Part shown: one piece after another, positions 47,701-56,111 of the stretch | How the letters are laid out: each line of letters starts with the position of its first letter | How positions within the stretch are numbered: the stretch's first letter is position 1 | Source of the DNA: Lachnospiraceae bacterium | GTDB taxonomy: Bacteria; Bacillota; Clostridia; Lachnospirales; Lachnospiraceae | Assembly: GCA_910575255.1 (NCBI GenBank) | Contig: CAJTEM010000002.1 | Location: 62,001-126,000, forward strand | Direction of reading: 5' to 3' | Length of the DNA stretch: 64,000 nt | Made by a program: the position numbers and the translations under genes | The notes under the pieces: generated by a model | What the model saw: the letters and a program-made list of their open reading frames with translations, nothing else | Database searches by the model: none | What the model was told of the DNA's origin: nothing

Positions 47701-48800
47701 TTTTCCGGATCCGCCTCCTTGCTGCGCACCGATGCCAGCCTCGCCCAGGCCACCGCAGACAAGCGGCTGTGCAGATCCGAAAAGCTCTCCGCCAGAGCAA
47801 CACTCTCCAGCTGTCTCACATCCTGATCCAGCATAGGAGCATAGGCATTTAAAAGCTCGTCCTCACGACACACATAGAGCGCCTCCCCAAGCTGCCGGGC
47901 AAGCTCCCCTGCCTGTCTGCGGATATCTGCGGTAAGAAACCGCATCCACGGCAGGGAGCCGATCTTCTTTTCCGCCATGCCCGGCCCGTTTTCCGCGGCA
48001 TACACCTCATCCGGCCCGCTCTCTGCAGCATGCGCCTCATCCGGCCCGCTCTCTGCAGCATGCGCCTCATCCGGCCTGCTCTCTGCAGCATGCGCTTCAT
48101 CCGGCCCATTCTCCGCGGCATACACCTCATCCGGCCCGCTCTCCACCGCATGCACGGCATACGCCTCATCCGGCCCTTCCTGCACCGCTCCTTCAGCAGC
48201 CTTCAGTTCCTGGCGGCATTGCCGGAACCATTCTCCGGGATACGGATTGCTCTGCGAGAACGTATAGACCTGGAGAATGAGATCTTCGATCCCCGCATCG
48301 CTCTTCCCGCGGGCATAGGTTTCTACAAACCGTACAAACCGCTCCCCGCCCTCGGTATAGGAATCCTCCAGAAGCTCCTGCATCACATCTCTCCGCAGCA
48401 GCAAAAGCTCCCCCTCATCTCCGATCCGAAACGCCGGATCCAGATCCAGCAGGTTAAAATGATTGCGGATCAAATCCAGGCAGAAGCTGTCAATCGTGGT
48501 AATCCGCGCATGATGAACCAAAGCCGCCTGCAGCTGCAGATGCTCGTCCTCCGGCCGTTCATCCAGCCTTTGCTCGATGGCTGCCCCGATCCTCTCCCGC
48601 ATTTCGGAAGCTGCCGCATTGGTAAAGGTCATTACCAGCAGACGGTCAATGTCAAGAGGATGCTCTCCCTCTGTAACCATACGGATGATACGCTCCACCA
48701 GAACCGCCGTCTTACCGCTGCCGGCTGCCGCACTGACCAGCAGATTGCTCCCCCGGCTCTCAATCACCTGCAGCTGCTCTCTTGTCCAATTCACTGACAT
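44706..48800 (-). CDS. addA: ATP-dependent helicase/nuclease subunit AddA
   Basis: A 1364-residue UvrD-type helicase plus nuclease, partner of AddB in double-strand break repair. Walker A SAAAGSGKTAVLVERI near the N-terminus, Walker B VLVDEYQDSNLVQEALL, HQNFRSRAEVL, VRIMSIHKSKGLEFAVVF, LRVLYVAMTRAKEQL, and the nuclease motif LVVIDYKTDRI near the C-terminus. Longer than most clostridial AddA (about 1200-1250) because of three low-complexity insertions: decapeptide repeats at about 208-276, an EGxK/P-rich segment at about 595-640 and a PAEQEGPAEGKG-type segment at about 806-840. Its start overlaps the addB stop by 10 nt. Confidence 0.97.
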   Translation of the reverse strand: MSVNWTREQLQVIESRGSNLLVSAAAGSGKTAVLVERIIRMVTEGEHPLDIDRLLVMTFTNAAASEMRERIGAAIEQRLDERPEDEHLQLQAALVHHARITTIDSFCLDLIRNHFNLLDLDPAFRIGDEGELLLLRRDVMQELLEDSYTEGGERFVRFVETYARGKSDAGIEDLILQVYTFSQSNPYPGEWFRQCRQELKAAEGAVQEGPDEAYAVHAVESGPDEVYAAENGPDEAHAAESRPDEAHAAESGPDEAHAAESGPDEVYAAENGPGMAEKKIGSLPWMRFLTADIRRQAGELARQLGEALYVCREDELLNAYAPMLDQDVRQLESVALAESFSDLHSRLSAVAWARLASVRSKEADPEKKAYVADCRDRAKKAVTKMKELVCFASPEEMFLDLAKTREPVETLLDLAEEFARRYQEKKRERNLVDFNDLEHEALKVLIRLEDGKTEYTEAADELSRQFDEVLVDEYQDSNLVQEALLQAVSQERFGRPNVFMVGDVKQSIYKFRLARPELFLEKYHTYEAYDQAVGTDKKIELHQNFRSRAEVLTGINDVFYRVMTESLGNIRYTEETALHPGAVFPKATLPEAENREGRKPLKSEGSPEGPKAPESEGFREGPKTQESEKIPGEPEIRSERIAGFPKLLVMDTGAEALAGLDEEAADFTARELEAKLIAEKIREMTDPDHGLLIWDKRLNGTGGYRTAQYRDMVILLRSTAGWTENFLSVLMNEGIPACAESRMGYFSTREVETVLSLLALIDNPIQDIPLAAVLKSPVAGVTDSELAQLMARYRRNAKKRQDRGIYAAVMSFLEEVKEEPAEQEGPAEGKGPAGQKEPAGTEEHPNQSLGEKLQHFLSLLERFRTESTYLPIHELIYRVYEETGYYHYVSAMPAGETRRANLDMLVEKAADYEKTSYKGLFHFIRYIENLKRYHTDFGEASVSGEEDNTVRIMSIHKSKGLEFAVVFLAGMGKKFNKQDVYGRILIDPELGIATDYLDLQNRLKTTTIKKNALRRKLELDSLGEELRVLYVAMTRAKEQLIMTGTSRSLAKSLEKYAHIPLTDGQIPYTVLASAGSYLDWLLMSVSDGAARVTLTELPLAGVMGEEMLRQVRHQNAKERLLNGKTDQEYQGEYRKQLIRHLNYQYPYEADIRLHTKMTVSELKKQGQAADDEESAALIGKELIKVQMENLPSGNGYGATRGTAYHRALELIPFAQMESMEDIREYLQDLNVQERFGKESLALIDCEVIWRFLQSELGRRMREAEKEGRLHKEQQFVIGIPAREMGAGASDELVVVQGIIDAYIEEKDGLVVIDYKTDRIAHPGLLAERYKTQLDYYSRALTQMTGKAVKEAVIYSLAMQREVWM
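47971..48175. repeat. 30-bp tandem repeat (about seven units) inside addA
   Basis: In-frame units of 30 bp encode variants of GPDEAHAAES / GPDEVYAAEN. Adjacent units differ by a few bases; two middle units are nearly identical. Units sit back to back without spacers, so this is a minisatellite and not a CRISPR array. Confidence 0.93.
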
Positions 48801-51800
48801 AGTTCCTCCCAGATCTCCTCTGTCTTCTTTCCCTTCAGCCTCCGATACTCATAGCCAGAAGCCTTTTTGTCAAACCCGCACACCGCATGATAAGGACAGT
48901 AATCGCAGGCGGTCCTCGTACCGCTCTTATACGGCACTGCACCGATCTCTCCGTCCAGGATCTCAAGACCTGCTTTTCTTACCTTTTCCTGTACATACCG
49001 GCGCAGCCGGTCAAAACGCTCCCGGTTGGCAACCGATGACTTTCCCTCCTGCACGGCTCCGTCCTTTAATACCACAGGAATGATGTCTGACTCCTTTTCA
49101 ATCGTGTTGTCCAGATGGCGGATTGCTTCCAGCTCGCTGTTAATCAGCCCGTTCATCCGCAGCCTGCGCAGGATCTCCGCATTGACCTCATCCTCGTCCG
49201 GCTGCCCGTTCTTTTCCGCCAGCGGATCGGCAATATTATAGTAGAGGATTCCTGCAGGAATCACCTCTTTTTGGGGATATTTCCGCTCCGTCATCTCGAT
49301 CACGGCGTCCATATAGACCACCAGCTGCAGCTGCAGGCCATAGTAAATCGCCGCCAGATCAAAGTTTGTGCTGCCCGATTTATAGTCAATAATTTTCACA
49401 TAAACCTTTTCCCCGTCCTCACACTGATCCAGGCGGTCTATCCGCCCCCGCAGATGCAGTTCCTCGTCCGCGGACAGCGGGATCCGCATCGCCTTCAGAT
49501 TATCTGCTGCCGAAAAGGTCACCTCAAAGCCTGCCGGCGAAAAATCCCCCCTGATAATCTGCTGCTGCAATGCCCAGACCGTCCTTTGCGTGATGTGCTC
49601 CACCCGACGTGCCAGATAAGCATTCCGGGAGGTGCTTTTCAGAATCGTATTCCCGTACTCCTCTGTCACCTGCCCCACACAGTCTCTCACCAGGCTGGTC
49701 CGCTCTTCCTCTGTAATGGTGCGCCAGTCCCTTCCCTCTTCCAGTACTCTCCGGAAGCACAGATCTATGGAATCGTGGAACAGATTGCCGATATCTGCCG
49801 CTGCCAGCTCGTAACGCCTCCGCTCAGTCAGCTCAAGCCCGTACTGAAGGAAATGGGCATAGGCACAGGCCGCGTACTGCTCCAGCCTGGTCACGCTGCC
49901 GCTCAAAATATTCCCATAAAGGGCACGTGCCACCGCATGGCCGATCCCCTGATTCTCATAGCAGCAAAAAGCAGCTTCCGCCAGCCTTATTGCCTCCTCC
50001 CGGTGCTTTTCGGACTGCAGAAACCAGCGGAATAATTCCAGGAATTCCTCTTCCGGACCCTCCGCAGCCTGTGCCGCCATACCCGGCTCCATGGCTCCTG
50101 CCGGCCTGTCCCGATACCGCCGCAGCCCGGCCACCAGCTGCTGCCTGGCCTCTTCCGCCGAATAGATCTCTTCCAGACTGCCGCCTTCCCAGACCTTACC
50201 TTCCAGCTTCGGGAACATTTTGCAGATCTCCCCGATCAGATAAGAAGGTCTCCGGCTCCTCCCGTCCCCTCCCACATTCGCGTACGAAAGAATCAGCTTT
50301 TTCGAAGGCTTTGTCATCATCAGATACAAGTAAAATCTCTGCCGGAAGCTGTCTTCCCTGGCAGTAGGCGCCAGCTCCAGCCGATGCTTTCCAAAAAATT
50401 CCCGTTCCTGATCGGAAAGAAGGCTGCCTTTGTCCTTTTTCATCGGCACGATCCCGTCATTGACTCCCACAAAAAACAGAACCTTGATATGAGCCAGGCG
50501 GGTGCGGGTAATGTCTCCTACCACCACCCGGTCCACGGTCGCCGGAATCACTCCCACAGAGATTTCCCCAAAGCCTGCATCCAGGATCTCCGCGAATTCC
50601 TTCCGGCTTACCTGCTCATCTCCTAACAATTCTGCAAGCCGTGACAAAAGCTCTGTCACCCGCTCGTAGACCTGACCGTATTCCCTGGCCAGCCGGTACT
50701 CCTTCCTTGCAGAGAAATACTCCTGATACGCTTCCAGCTTTTCCCTGACACGGCATGTTTCCAATAAGTCCATCACTGCCTGCACCCTGTCGGCCACAGG
50801 GATCCCTTTCTGCCCAAAGGCCTCCTTCAGCGCAAACAAGGGCTCCATCACCTGATCCCGAAACGCATTCAGCTCCTCCAGATTCAGATCTGCTGCTTCC
50901 CGATACGTCCGGTTCCATGGCTCTCTCCATCGGTTGCTGCCACGGATCCCCATGGCAATCACATAATTCTCCATCCGGTCAAGCATTTCCCGTTCCTCGG
51001 TCACCAGGCCTGTCCGCAGGTAGCGGAATACCCCTTCATAAGAAAAATCCCTTTGAATCGCTTCCAGCGCTCCCCGGATCAGCTCGACCATGGGGTTGTC
51101 CAGCACATTTTTCTTATCATCCATAAAAAAGGGAATCTGATTCTGTTCAAACTGATGGGCAATCTCTTTTCCATAGCCTGCCAGATCTCCGGTAACCACT
51201 GCCAGATCCCGATAGCGCATCCCCTCCTCCCGCAGCAGCTTTTGGATCCGGTGTACCACAAAAGAAATCTCCCCCGTGGGATGATTCCCCTGATACAGCT
51301 CCAGGCTCTGCGTATCCTCTCCTTCATAAGAACTCCGGTAATAGCGGAACAAATGCTGCTCCAGCCATCCCAGCTGAGGACTCGTCCGAAAGCGCGGCCC
51401 GCCGGTCTCCAGCCAGATATCTTCCAGCTTCGTCACCCGGTTATCCTCTGCCAGCTTTGTTAAGTGCTGCACCATCTGGCTGCTCATATAAAACAGATTC
51501 TGCATCCGCGCTGCCTCATAAACCGATGTCTTCCGGTCTGCAGTCACTGTCACTGTTACCTGACGCGCATGGATCAGGCACAGCTCCAGAAGCCGGTACT
51601 GCACTGGCGTAAATCCCGTATAACCATCCAGCGCAATCACACTGTTCTTCACGATGGCCGAACGGGGCATGACAACGCACAGCACGTCCAGAACCTCTTC
51701 CGTGGTGATATAATGTCCGGCAATATACTCCTGAAAGCCCTCAAACATGACAGCAAAGTCCTTCAGCTTCTGCCGGAAAAGAGGGGTCCCTGCCAGCTCT

Positions 51801-52228
51801 GCCATCTCCCTTAGAATCTGCGGAGTAATTCCATACTGATAAAACTCCGACAGCATGGATTTCAGCTGGCTTACAAAGCCCGTCTGATTCAGGTGCCCCT
51901 GAAACAGCACCAGTTCCCGGCGCTTCTGTGCCGCTACCTTCCGCAGCACCATCGACTTGCCCATATCATCCAAAACCTGCAGATTCTCCACTGCCAGCTC
52001 CTCAAACACCCGATAGGCCAGCCTTTGAAAGCTGACAATATCAATATTCATCGTCCCATGATGCGGATGGCGGCTCACGATATCCTTCTGTGCCTGCATG
52101 GTGAACTGCTCCGGAACGATGATAAAATACCTCTGCTTTGGATGCTCCAGGGAAGACTGAATGATCGTATCGTACAGATGGCTGGTCTTCCCGGACCCGG
52201 AACCACCCAAAATCAACTGTAATGCCAT
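48791..52228 (-). CDS. addB: ATP-dependent nuclease subunit AddB
   Basis: A 1145-residue protein. Start at 52228 (MALQLILGGSGSGKTSHLYD) behind GGGAG; the frame runs to 52387, but that part lies in the repeat element. N-terminal Walker A GGSGSGKT, helicase-like core without full motor motifs, and C-terminal nuclease with VKIIDYKSGSTNFD. Four cysteines of the stabilising [4Fe-4S] cluster are expected in YAACAYAHF and CDYCPYHAVC and are present. With AddA it resects DNA ends and loads recombinase. addB-addA order and overlap are standard. Confidence 0.96.
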   Translation of the reverse strand: MALQLILGGSGSGKTSHLYDTIIQSSLEHPKQRYFIIVPEQFTMQAQKDIVSRHPHHGTMNIDIVSFQRLAYRVFEELAVENLQVLDDMGKSMVLRKVAAQKRRELVLFQGHLNQTGFVSQLKSMLSEFYQYGITPQILREMAELAGTPLFRQKLKDFAVMFEGFQEYIAGHYITTEEVLDVLCVVMPRSAIVKNSVIALDGYTGFTPVQYRLLELCLIHARQVTVTVTADRKTSVYEAARMQNLFYMSSQMVQHLTKLAEDNRVTKLEDIWLETGGPRFRTSPQLGWLEQHLFRYYRSSYEGEDTQSLELYQGNHPTGEISFVVHRIQKLLREEGMRYRDLAVVTGDLAGYGKEIAHQFEQNQIPFFMDDKKNVLDNPMVELIRGALEAIQRDFSYEGVFRYLRTGLVTEEREMLDRMENYVIAMGIRGSNRWREPWNRTYREAADLNLEELNAFRDQVMEPLFALKEAFGQKGIPVADRVQAVMDLLETCRVREKLEAYQEYFSARKEYRLAREYGQVYERVTELLSRLAELLGDEQVSRKEFAEILDAGFGEISVGVIPATVDRVVVGDITRTRLAHIKVLFFVGVNDGIVPMKKDKGSLLSDQEREFFGKHRLELAPTAREDSFRQRFYLYLMMTKPSKKLILSYANVGGDGRSRRPSYLIGEICKMFPKLEGKVWEGGSLEEIYSAEEARQQLVAGLRRYRDRPAGAMEPGMAAQAAEGPEEEFLELFRWFLQSEKHREEAIRLAEAAFCCYENQGIGHAVARALYGNILSGSVTRLEQYAACAYAHFLQYGLELTERRRYELAAADIGNLFHDSIDLCFRRVLEEGRDWRTITEEERTSLVRDCVGQVTEEYGNTILKSTSRNAYLARRVEHITQRTVWALQQQIIRGDFSPAGFEVTFSAADNLKAMRIPLSADEELHLRGRIDRLDQCEDGEKVYVKIIDYKSGSTNFDLAAIYYGLQLQLVVYMDAVIEMTERKYPQKEVIPAGILYYNIADPLAEKNGQPDEDEVNAEILRRLRMNGLINSELEAIRHLDNTIEKESDIIPVVLKDGAVQEGKSSVANRERFDRLRRYVQEKVRKAGLEILDGEIGAVPYKSGTRTACDYCPYHAVCGFDKKASGYEYRRLKGKKTEEIWEELCQ

Positions 52229-52323
52229 GATTCTCTCCCTGTATCTTCTCTTTATCTGAAGATTGTACCATTGAATCGGCGTTTTTTCAACTCGGCAAAA
52301 AGAATAAGATTCCGGAAGGTACG

Positions 52324-52565
52324 CCTTGGAACAAGGGGAGGGATGCAGCCGGAACTGGTCTGGTGATTTTTCCGGTTTCGGGATCAAGAATTCCTAAAAT
52401 CCCTGATTTTTGCTAAAAGCAAAACGAAAATTCACAAACTCGCTTCGCTCAGACAGTGTGGATTTTCGTTTCAACGCAAAACTCAGCGATTTAAGGACTT
52501 CTAGATCCCTGCAAAGTCAAAGTCACCAGACCAGTTCCGGCTGCATCCCTCCCCTTGTCCCAAGG
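52324..52565. repeat. Long inverted-repeat element, copy 2
   Basis: Arms 52324-52366 and 52523-52565 (43 bp, one mismatch), reading CCTTGGAACAAGGGGAGGG at the outer end. The 156-nt core shares with copy 1 (in reverse orientation) the blocks GAATTTTCGTTT, TTTTAGCAAAAATC, TTTTAGGAATTCTTGATC and GACTTTGCAG. Its inner stem reads GGGAT/ATCCC where copy 1 reads GAGAT/ATCTC. The core is longer by an insert with GAGCGAAGCGAG. It fills the space between divergent addB and the gene at 52719. Confidence 0.92.
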
Positions 52566-52589
52566 CTGAACATCCCATTCCCCGTTCTT

Positions 52590-52646
52590 TCGAGGCTGGT
52601 AAATATCAGCTCTGGAAAAAGGGTTCCTTTTGGAACCCCGTGAAAA
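52590..52646 (+). repeat. Flank motif with short hairpin
   Basis: ATCAGCTCTGGAAAAAGGG followed by GGTTCC-TTTT-GGAACC. The CTCTGGAAAAAGGG string recurs at about 8406 and, with one change, near 34172, beside or within copies of the inverted-repeat family. Confidence 0.5.
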
Positions 52647-52718
52647 GTAACTGCTAATTTGTTCATAAATACTTCTTGCCGGGAATAGATTATATCAAAT
52701 CTACCCCGGAGGGCACTT

Positions 52719-53159
52719 ATGAGTTCAAGAACCAAAATCGTTGTCCTGCGAATGAAGGAAATCATATATACTGCCATCTTCATTGGCCTGGGCATTCTGC
52801 TGGTCATGCTGCTTTTCATCATGTTTCGGCCTGGAAAGGGAAATGACGCGCCGGCCTCGAGTGACCAGGTTCTCTACATACCCGGCGTCTATTCCGCATC
52901 GCTAAAGCTGGGTTCACAGGAGGTCAATGTGGAAGTGGCTGTGGATAAAGACCGCATCAGCGCCATATCCATGGTATCCTTAAGCGACTCTGTCGCCACC
53001 ATGTATCCGCTGGTTCAGCCGTCTCTGCAGAATCTTACCAGGCAGATCTGTGACACGCAGTCCACCAAAAACCTGACCTACCCGGAAGAAAGCCGTTACA
53101 CCTCCCAGGTACTGCTGCAGGCCATTGAGCGAGCATTGGAAAAAGCAGCAGTCAAATGA
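52719..53159 (+). CDS. Membrane-anchored FMN-binding-like protein
   Basis: A 146-residue protein starting MSSRTKIVVLRMKEI with GGAGGG in front. One membrane helix (about 15-37) and an outside domain: YIPGVYSASLKLGSQEVNVEVAVDKDRISAISMV. This beta-pattern (GxYxAS ... VxVxVDxxxIxxIxxV) is like the FMN-binding domain family, but no clear flavin-attachment S/T-G-A-T/S motif is seen. The tail (SRYTSQVLLQAIERALEKA) is like that domain's last helix. Function unknown. Followed by a strong terminator. Confidence 0.7.
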   Translation: MSSRTKIVVLRMKEIIYTAIFIGLGILLVMLLFIMFRPGKGNDAPASSDQVLYIPGVYSASLKLGSQEVNVEVAVDKDRISAISMVSLSDSVATMYPLVQPSLQNLTRQICDTQSTKNLTYPEESRYTSQVLLQAIERALEKAAVK

Positions 53160-53207
53160 CGGCCTGACTCTGCTTAAACTTCCCGGTCAGAGGAAAAGCA
53201 GCAGTTA

Positions 53208-53242
53208 AAAAATGAGAGCGGCCAAAGCACGCTCTCATTTTT
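53208..53242. terminator. Bidirectional terminator
   Basis: AAAAATGAGAGCG (53208-53220) and CGCTCTCATTTTT (53230-53242) are a perfect 13-bp inverted repeat with A- and T-runs, between the convergent genes ending at 53159 and 53289. Confidence 0.9.
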
Positions 53243-53288
53243 CAACTTAATACTTAATTTACCAAAGACAGGAAATTCTTTGTTCCTT

Positions 53289-54098
53289 TCAATACCTTTG
53301 GCTCCCTTGCCCGGACATCAAAAGCACCTCAGGCTGCATGGCAAGCTGCCCCGCCACATTCCCGGCTGCTGTTCCCACTTCATTGTAAGCCTGCTGATAA
53401 TAATGAAAATCATCCTTCATCAGGCCGCGGCTTTGCATGGTATAAAAATCATCACACACCAGCCAGACATCCGCAAGTTCCTCTGCCAGTTCCCGCTGAG
53501 CATGGCGGATTCCTGAATAATCAAAACCGTCCCTTCCATTGTATTGTCCGATGGTAATCAAAAAACAGGCTTCGATTCCGCTTTCTCTGACCTGTGACAG
53601 CATTCTTTTGAATTTTTCTTTGTAGACAGCAGGTTCCGTGCCCAGATCTCCGTCCGTCTCTCCCTGACACCAGAGCATAAAACGATGCCGGATGGGGATT
53701 CCCTCTTTTTTCAGATAATCCTCTGCCCGCCTCAGGCGCATCCGGGCATCCGAAAGACAGTCATCCTCCCCCTGCCATTCTGCGATAGCCGAGCCGCCCT
53801 TGCTGGCCGAGATCCCGATCACCGGCACCAGGGTCCTGGCATAATAAGCATTGATAAAGGCCGTTACCAGGGAACCGGTTTTCATCCCCGGCTCATAGAT
53901 CCCCTCCGGGTTGTTCTCCTCTGCCCCAAAGGGTTCCTGGACCGGATGCAGGCATTCCGGATCCGAAATCGCACGGTATTCCAGTCCCGCCCCGGGTGTA
54001 ATGGATGGTGCCTCCTCCGGCCATTCCTCTGAAGTGATCCCCCGTCCTGCCATATTGGACTGGCCGCAAAACAGAAACAGATCATATTCTTTTTCCAT
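53289..54098 (-). CDS. SGNH-type carbohydrate acetylesterase (sialate O-acetylesterase/CE6-like)
   Basis: A 269-residue esterase without signal peptide, so cytoplasmic. Catalytic Ser in FCGQSNMAGRG; the oxyanion-type block ISASKGGSAIAEW; LWCQGETDGD; and near the end DDFHYYQQAYNEVGTAAG with the catalytic His. This layout is that of the SASA domain (carbohydrate esterase family 6 and relatives), which removes acetyl groups from xylan or sialic acids. The operon context gives no substrate. GGGAGG is 5 nt before the ATG. About 190 bp of upstream sequence (54099-54290) shows nothing I can name. Confidence 0.87.
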   Translation of the reverse strand: MEKEYDLFLFCGQSNMAGRGITSEEWPEEAPSITPGAGLEYRAISDPECLHPVQEPFGAEENNPEGIYEPGMKTGSLVTAFINAYYARTLVPVIGISASKGGSAIAEWQGEDDCLSDARMRLRRAEDYLKKEGIPIRHRFMLWCQGETDGDLGTEPAVYKEKFKRMLSQVRESGIEACFLITIGQYNGRDGFDYSGIRHAQRELAEELADVWLVCDDFYTMQSRGLMKDDFHYYQQAYNEVGTAAGNVAGQLAMQPEVLLMSGQGSQRY

Positions 54099-54367
54099 AT
54101 CTTCCTCCCATTCTTAAACATTCCCGGAAGCACCTCTTCTCTCATGTGCCAGATACCATTCTCCCTCCGTCTTGCCGTCCGAAGGAATTTTTCGGCGCAG
54201 AATCATGAATCTGTGGTGCAAAACCGTGAGTTTCCTTGTTCAAGGAGAGTATACAAATGCGAGAAAATAATGTCAAGAAAATTCTAAATTTTAACACTTT
54301 TGCATGACAGTCTGTTTTTTACAAATAAAAAACCAAAGATCTTCCCTTTTATCCAGAATAGAAAATG

Positions 54368-54513
54368 TTATAATAATAAATTTTTCTGTTTCCGGTTCAG
54401 ACCTGTCGAAACGTCTCCTTCATCATTGGAGGGAATCTGACTTAAGGAGGGCTGGGATATGTACCGCTTTTTCGCCGCAGCCGTCACGCTTTTACATTCC
54501 GCCACCATCGTCA
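54368..54513 (-). pseudogene. LysR-type regulator fragment (HTH only)
   Basis: Minus-strand frame reads MVAECKSVTAAAKKRYISQPSLSQ, an almost ideal LysR helix-turn-helix, then leaves the family at once (IPSNDEGDVSTG) and stops. No effector domain exists nearby. It lies 30 bp beyond the AEC permease stop. AEC permeases often neighbour LysR genes, so this is probably the stump of its regulator. Confidence 0.7.
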
Positions 54514-54543
54514 CTCTTGTCCCTTTTGTGTTTTTCGCAGCCC

Positions 54544-55464
54544 CTACAAAAACCGGTCCAAAACCATACACCACAATGGCAGCATTCCCACGGACAACAA
54601 TGTGGTCAGGACAATACACTGGGTGGCAAATTTCTCGTCTCCATGATATTTCGCTGCCAGAATCGCGGTTGTGCTCCCGGCAGGCATGGCTGCCAGCACA
54701 ACCGCAATTCCTGCCGCCACCGAATCCACCTGAAACAGAATACACCCTGCTAACACCACTGCCGGAATTGCCGCCAGGCGGATGAAGGAATAAATCACGG
54801 TAGTTTTTGTAACCATATGGTGAAATCCCGCGTCCGCCAGCACCGTTCCGATGAACAACATGGTAATAGCAGTGGTGCAGCCTCCTAAACTGCGAATAGC
54901 CTTTTCCAGAAAAACCGGCAGAGGAAGCTGTGTCACCATGAGGACAATCCCAATCTCAACGGCAATGATACAGGGATGCTTTAAAACCTTTTTTGCCACT
55001 TCCTTTTTGTCCGGACTTTCCGTAAAATAGGAAATCCCCGCTGACCACATAACAATCCTCTGGGGAATCAGATAGATGGAAGCATACAAAAGCCCCAGAG
55101 ATCCATACAGCCCCTCTGCCACCGGGTTTCCCAGAAATCCCGCATTGGAGCAGACCGTGCCATATTGCAGGATCACCCGCTGGCTTTTGGGCACTCTTTT
55201 ATAGCAAAATCCGCTGATCAGCATGCAAAACAGCTGCAGCGCCAGAGAGACCATCAGAATCTGCAGGCCGGAAATCAGCATTTCCTTATCAAAAGCAGTA
55301 TAAAACGCTCCGATAATGTTGCAGGGAAGAATGATATCCACAATCAGATCTGTCAAAACTTTCCTTCCCTCCCCAGTGATAATATTCTTTTTCTTCAAAA
55401 ACACCCCTGCCCCAATGAGCAAAAACATCATTGCCTGAAGGCTCAAAAGTCCGTTCCGTTCCAT
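54544..55464 (-). CDS. AEC family (auxin efflux carrier-like) permease
   Basis: A 306-residue permease with about ten membrane segments. Start at 55464 (MERNGLLSLQAMMFLLIGAG) behind GGGGAGG. Family marks: LLIGAGVFLKKKNIITGEG, LPCNIIGAF, YGTVCSNAGFLGNPVAEGLYG, and FIGTVLAD; the end has LAAMPAGSTTAILAAKY, the usual AEC C-terminal motif. Bacterial members export or import organic acids such as malate or malonate. It stands in a decaying region between a LysR stump and an aspartate dehydrogenase remnant. Confidence 0.9.
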   Translation of the reverse strand: MERNGLLSLQAMMFLLIGAGVFLKKKNIITGEGRKVLTDLIVDIILPCNIIGAFYTAFDKEMLISGLQILMVSLALQLFCMLISGFCYKRVPKSQRVILQYGTVCSNAGFLGNPVAEGLYGSLGLLYASIYLIPQRIVMWSAGISYFTESPDKKEVAKKVLKHPCIIAVEIGIVLMVTQLPLPVFLEKAIRSLGGCTTAITMLFIGTVLADAGFHHMVTKTTVIYSFIRLAAIPAVVLAGCILFQVDSVAAGIAVVLAAMPAGSTTAILAAKYHGDEKFATQCIVLTTLLSVGMLPLWCMVLDRFL

Positions 55465-55515
55465 CTTGCTTCCTCCCCTGTTTTGCCAATTCTTCATGAA
55501 GCGTCTTAGCGCGTA

Positions 55516-55655
55516 GGTCTTGCCCATGCCCGGCCGGTAAACACCCCCATCCCGCGGACGGGCTTGCGGATCCTTTCCCTGGTGGCCAGATATCGTTCCA
55601 GAGGTGTCTGTCCCGTGCCGGAGTGCCCGAAAGACAGACCTCCAATATCCCGGGG
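55516..55655 (-). pseudogene. Unidentified 3' gene remnant
   Basis: A minus-strand frame reads GGLSFGHSGTGQTPLERYLA then RKPVRGMGVFTGRAWARP and stops at about 55515. It looks protein-like in codon use and composition and lacks a start. I do not recognise it. Frames overlapping it are less convincing. Confidence 0.4.
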
Positions 55656-55706
55656 CCAGCATAGTTTTACCAAACCTGTAACTTAGAAAAGCCAGAGCGT
55701 GTTTAA

Positions 55707-55741
55707 ATGGCCTGCAGATTTTGACTTTGCAGAGATTTAGC
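55707..55741 (+). repeat. Short fragment of the inverted-repeat element core
   Basis: AAATGGCCTGCAGATTTTGA and the following CTTTGCAGAGATTTAG match copy 1 at 32116-32151 with a few changes. The rest of the element is missing. It lies directly downstream of the aspartate dehydrogenase remnant. Confidence 0.65.
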
Positions 55742-55755
55742 TGGCCAGCTGCCTC

Positions 55756-56111
55756 CTAAAACACAATGGGGGAGACCAGGTTCCTGAGCAGCGCCACCAC
55801 GCTCCAGGCAGCAATGGCGCTGGTGTCGGAATAAATGTCCACCACGGCCTTCACCCCTTCCGCCTCTGCCGTTATTCTGTGGTCATCCCCTGTCATGCCA
55901 GGAACGCTGACAATGGAAAACCTTGTTTTTTCTGTCCCCGCAGTGGCCAGGGAGGCAGCTACGGATACGTTGACCTTGGTGGGCAAAAGCTTGATGGCTT
56001 CTTTGGTATTCCCGGCAAAGACCTCCTCTTCTTCCATGCATCCATAAGGAAATTTCCCAAAAAACCACAGCCTGCTATGGCAAGCCGCTTTTTTCTCTCT
56101 TCCTGTTTCAT
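55756..56111 (-). pseudogene. Aspartate dehydrogenase (NadX-like) remnant with internal deletion
   Basis: The start is intact: AAAGGAG, then an ATG at 56111 with MKQEERKKRLAIAGCGFLGN, a Rossmann NAD-binding loop, to about residue 26. After about 56033 a second frame gives EEEVFAGNTKEAIKLLPTKV then NVSVAASLATAG and ALLRNL, the C-terminal dehydrogenase domain of the L-aspartate dehydrogenase family. About 140 central residues, including the catalytic part, are gone and the frame is shifted. Its start overlaps the stop of a truncated gene before it (ATGA), so an operon existed here. Confidence 0.75.

Noticed and set aside
47971-48175. Regular 30-bp repeats resembling a CRISPR array
   Set aside because: Units are back to back with no unique spacers, are in frame within addA, and no cas gene is near.
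54304-54753. Plus-strand frame of 149 codons between the esterase and the AEC gene
   Set aside because: The first part runs through an AT-rich stretch without RBS and the rest is antisense to the AEC gene and the LysR stump.
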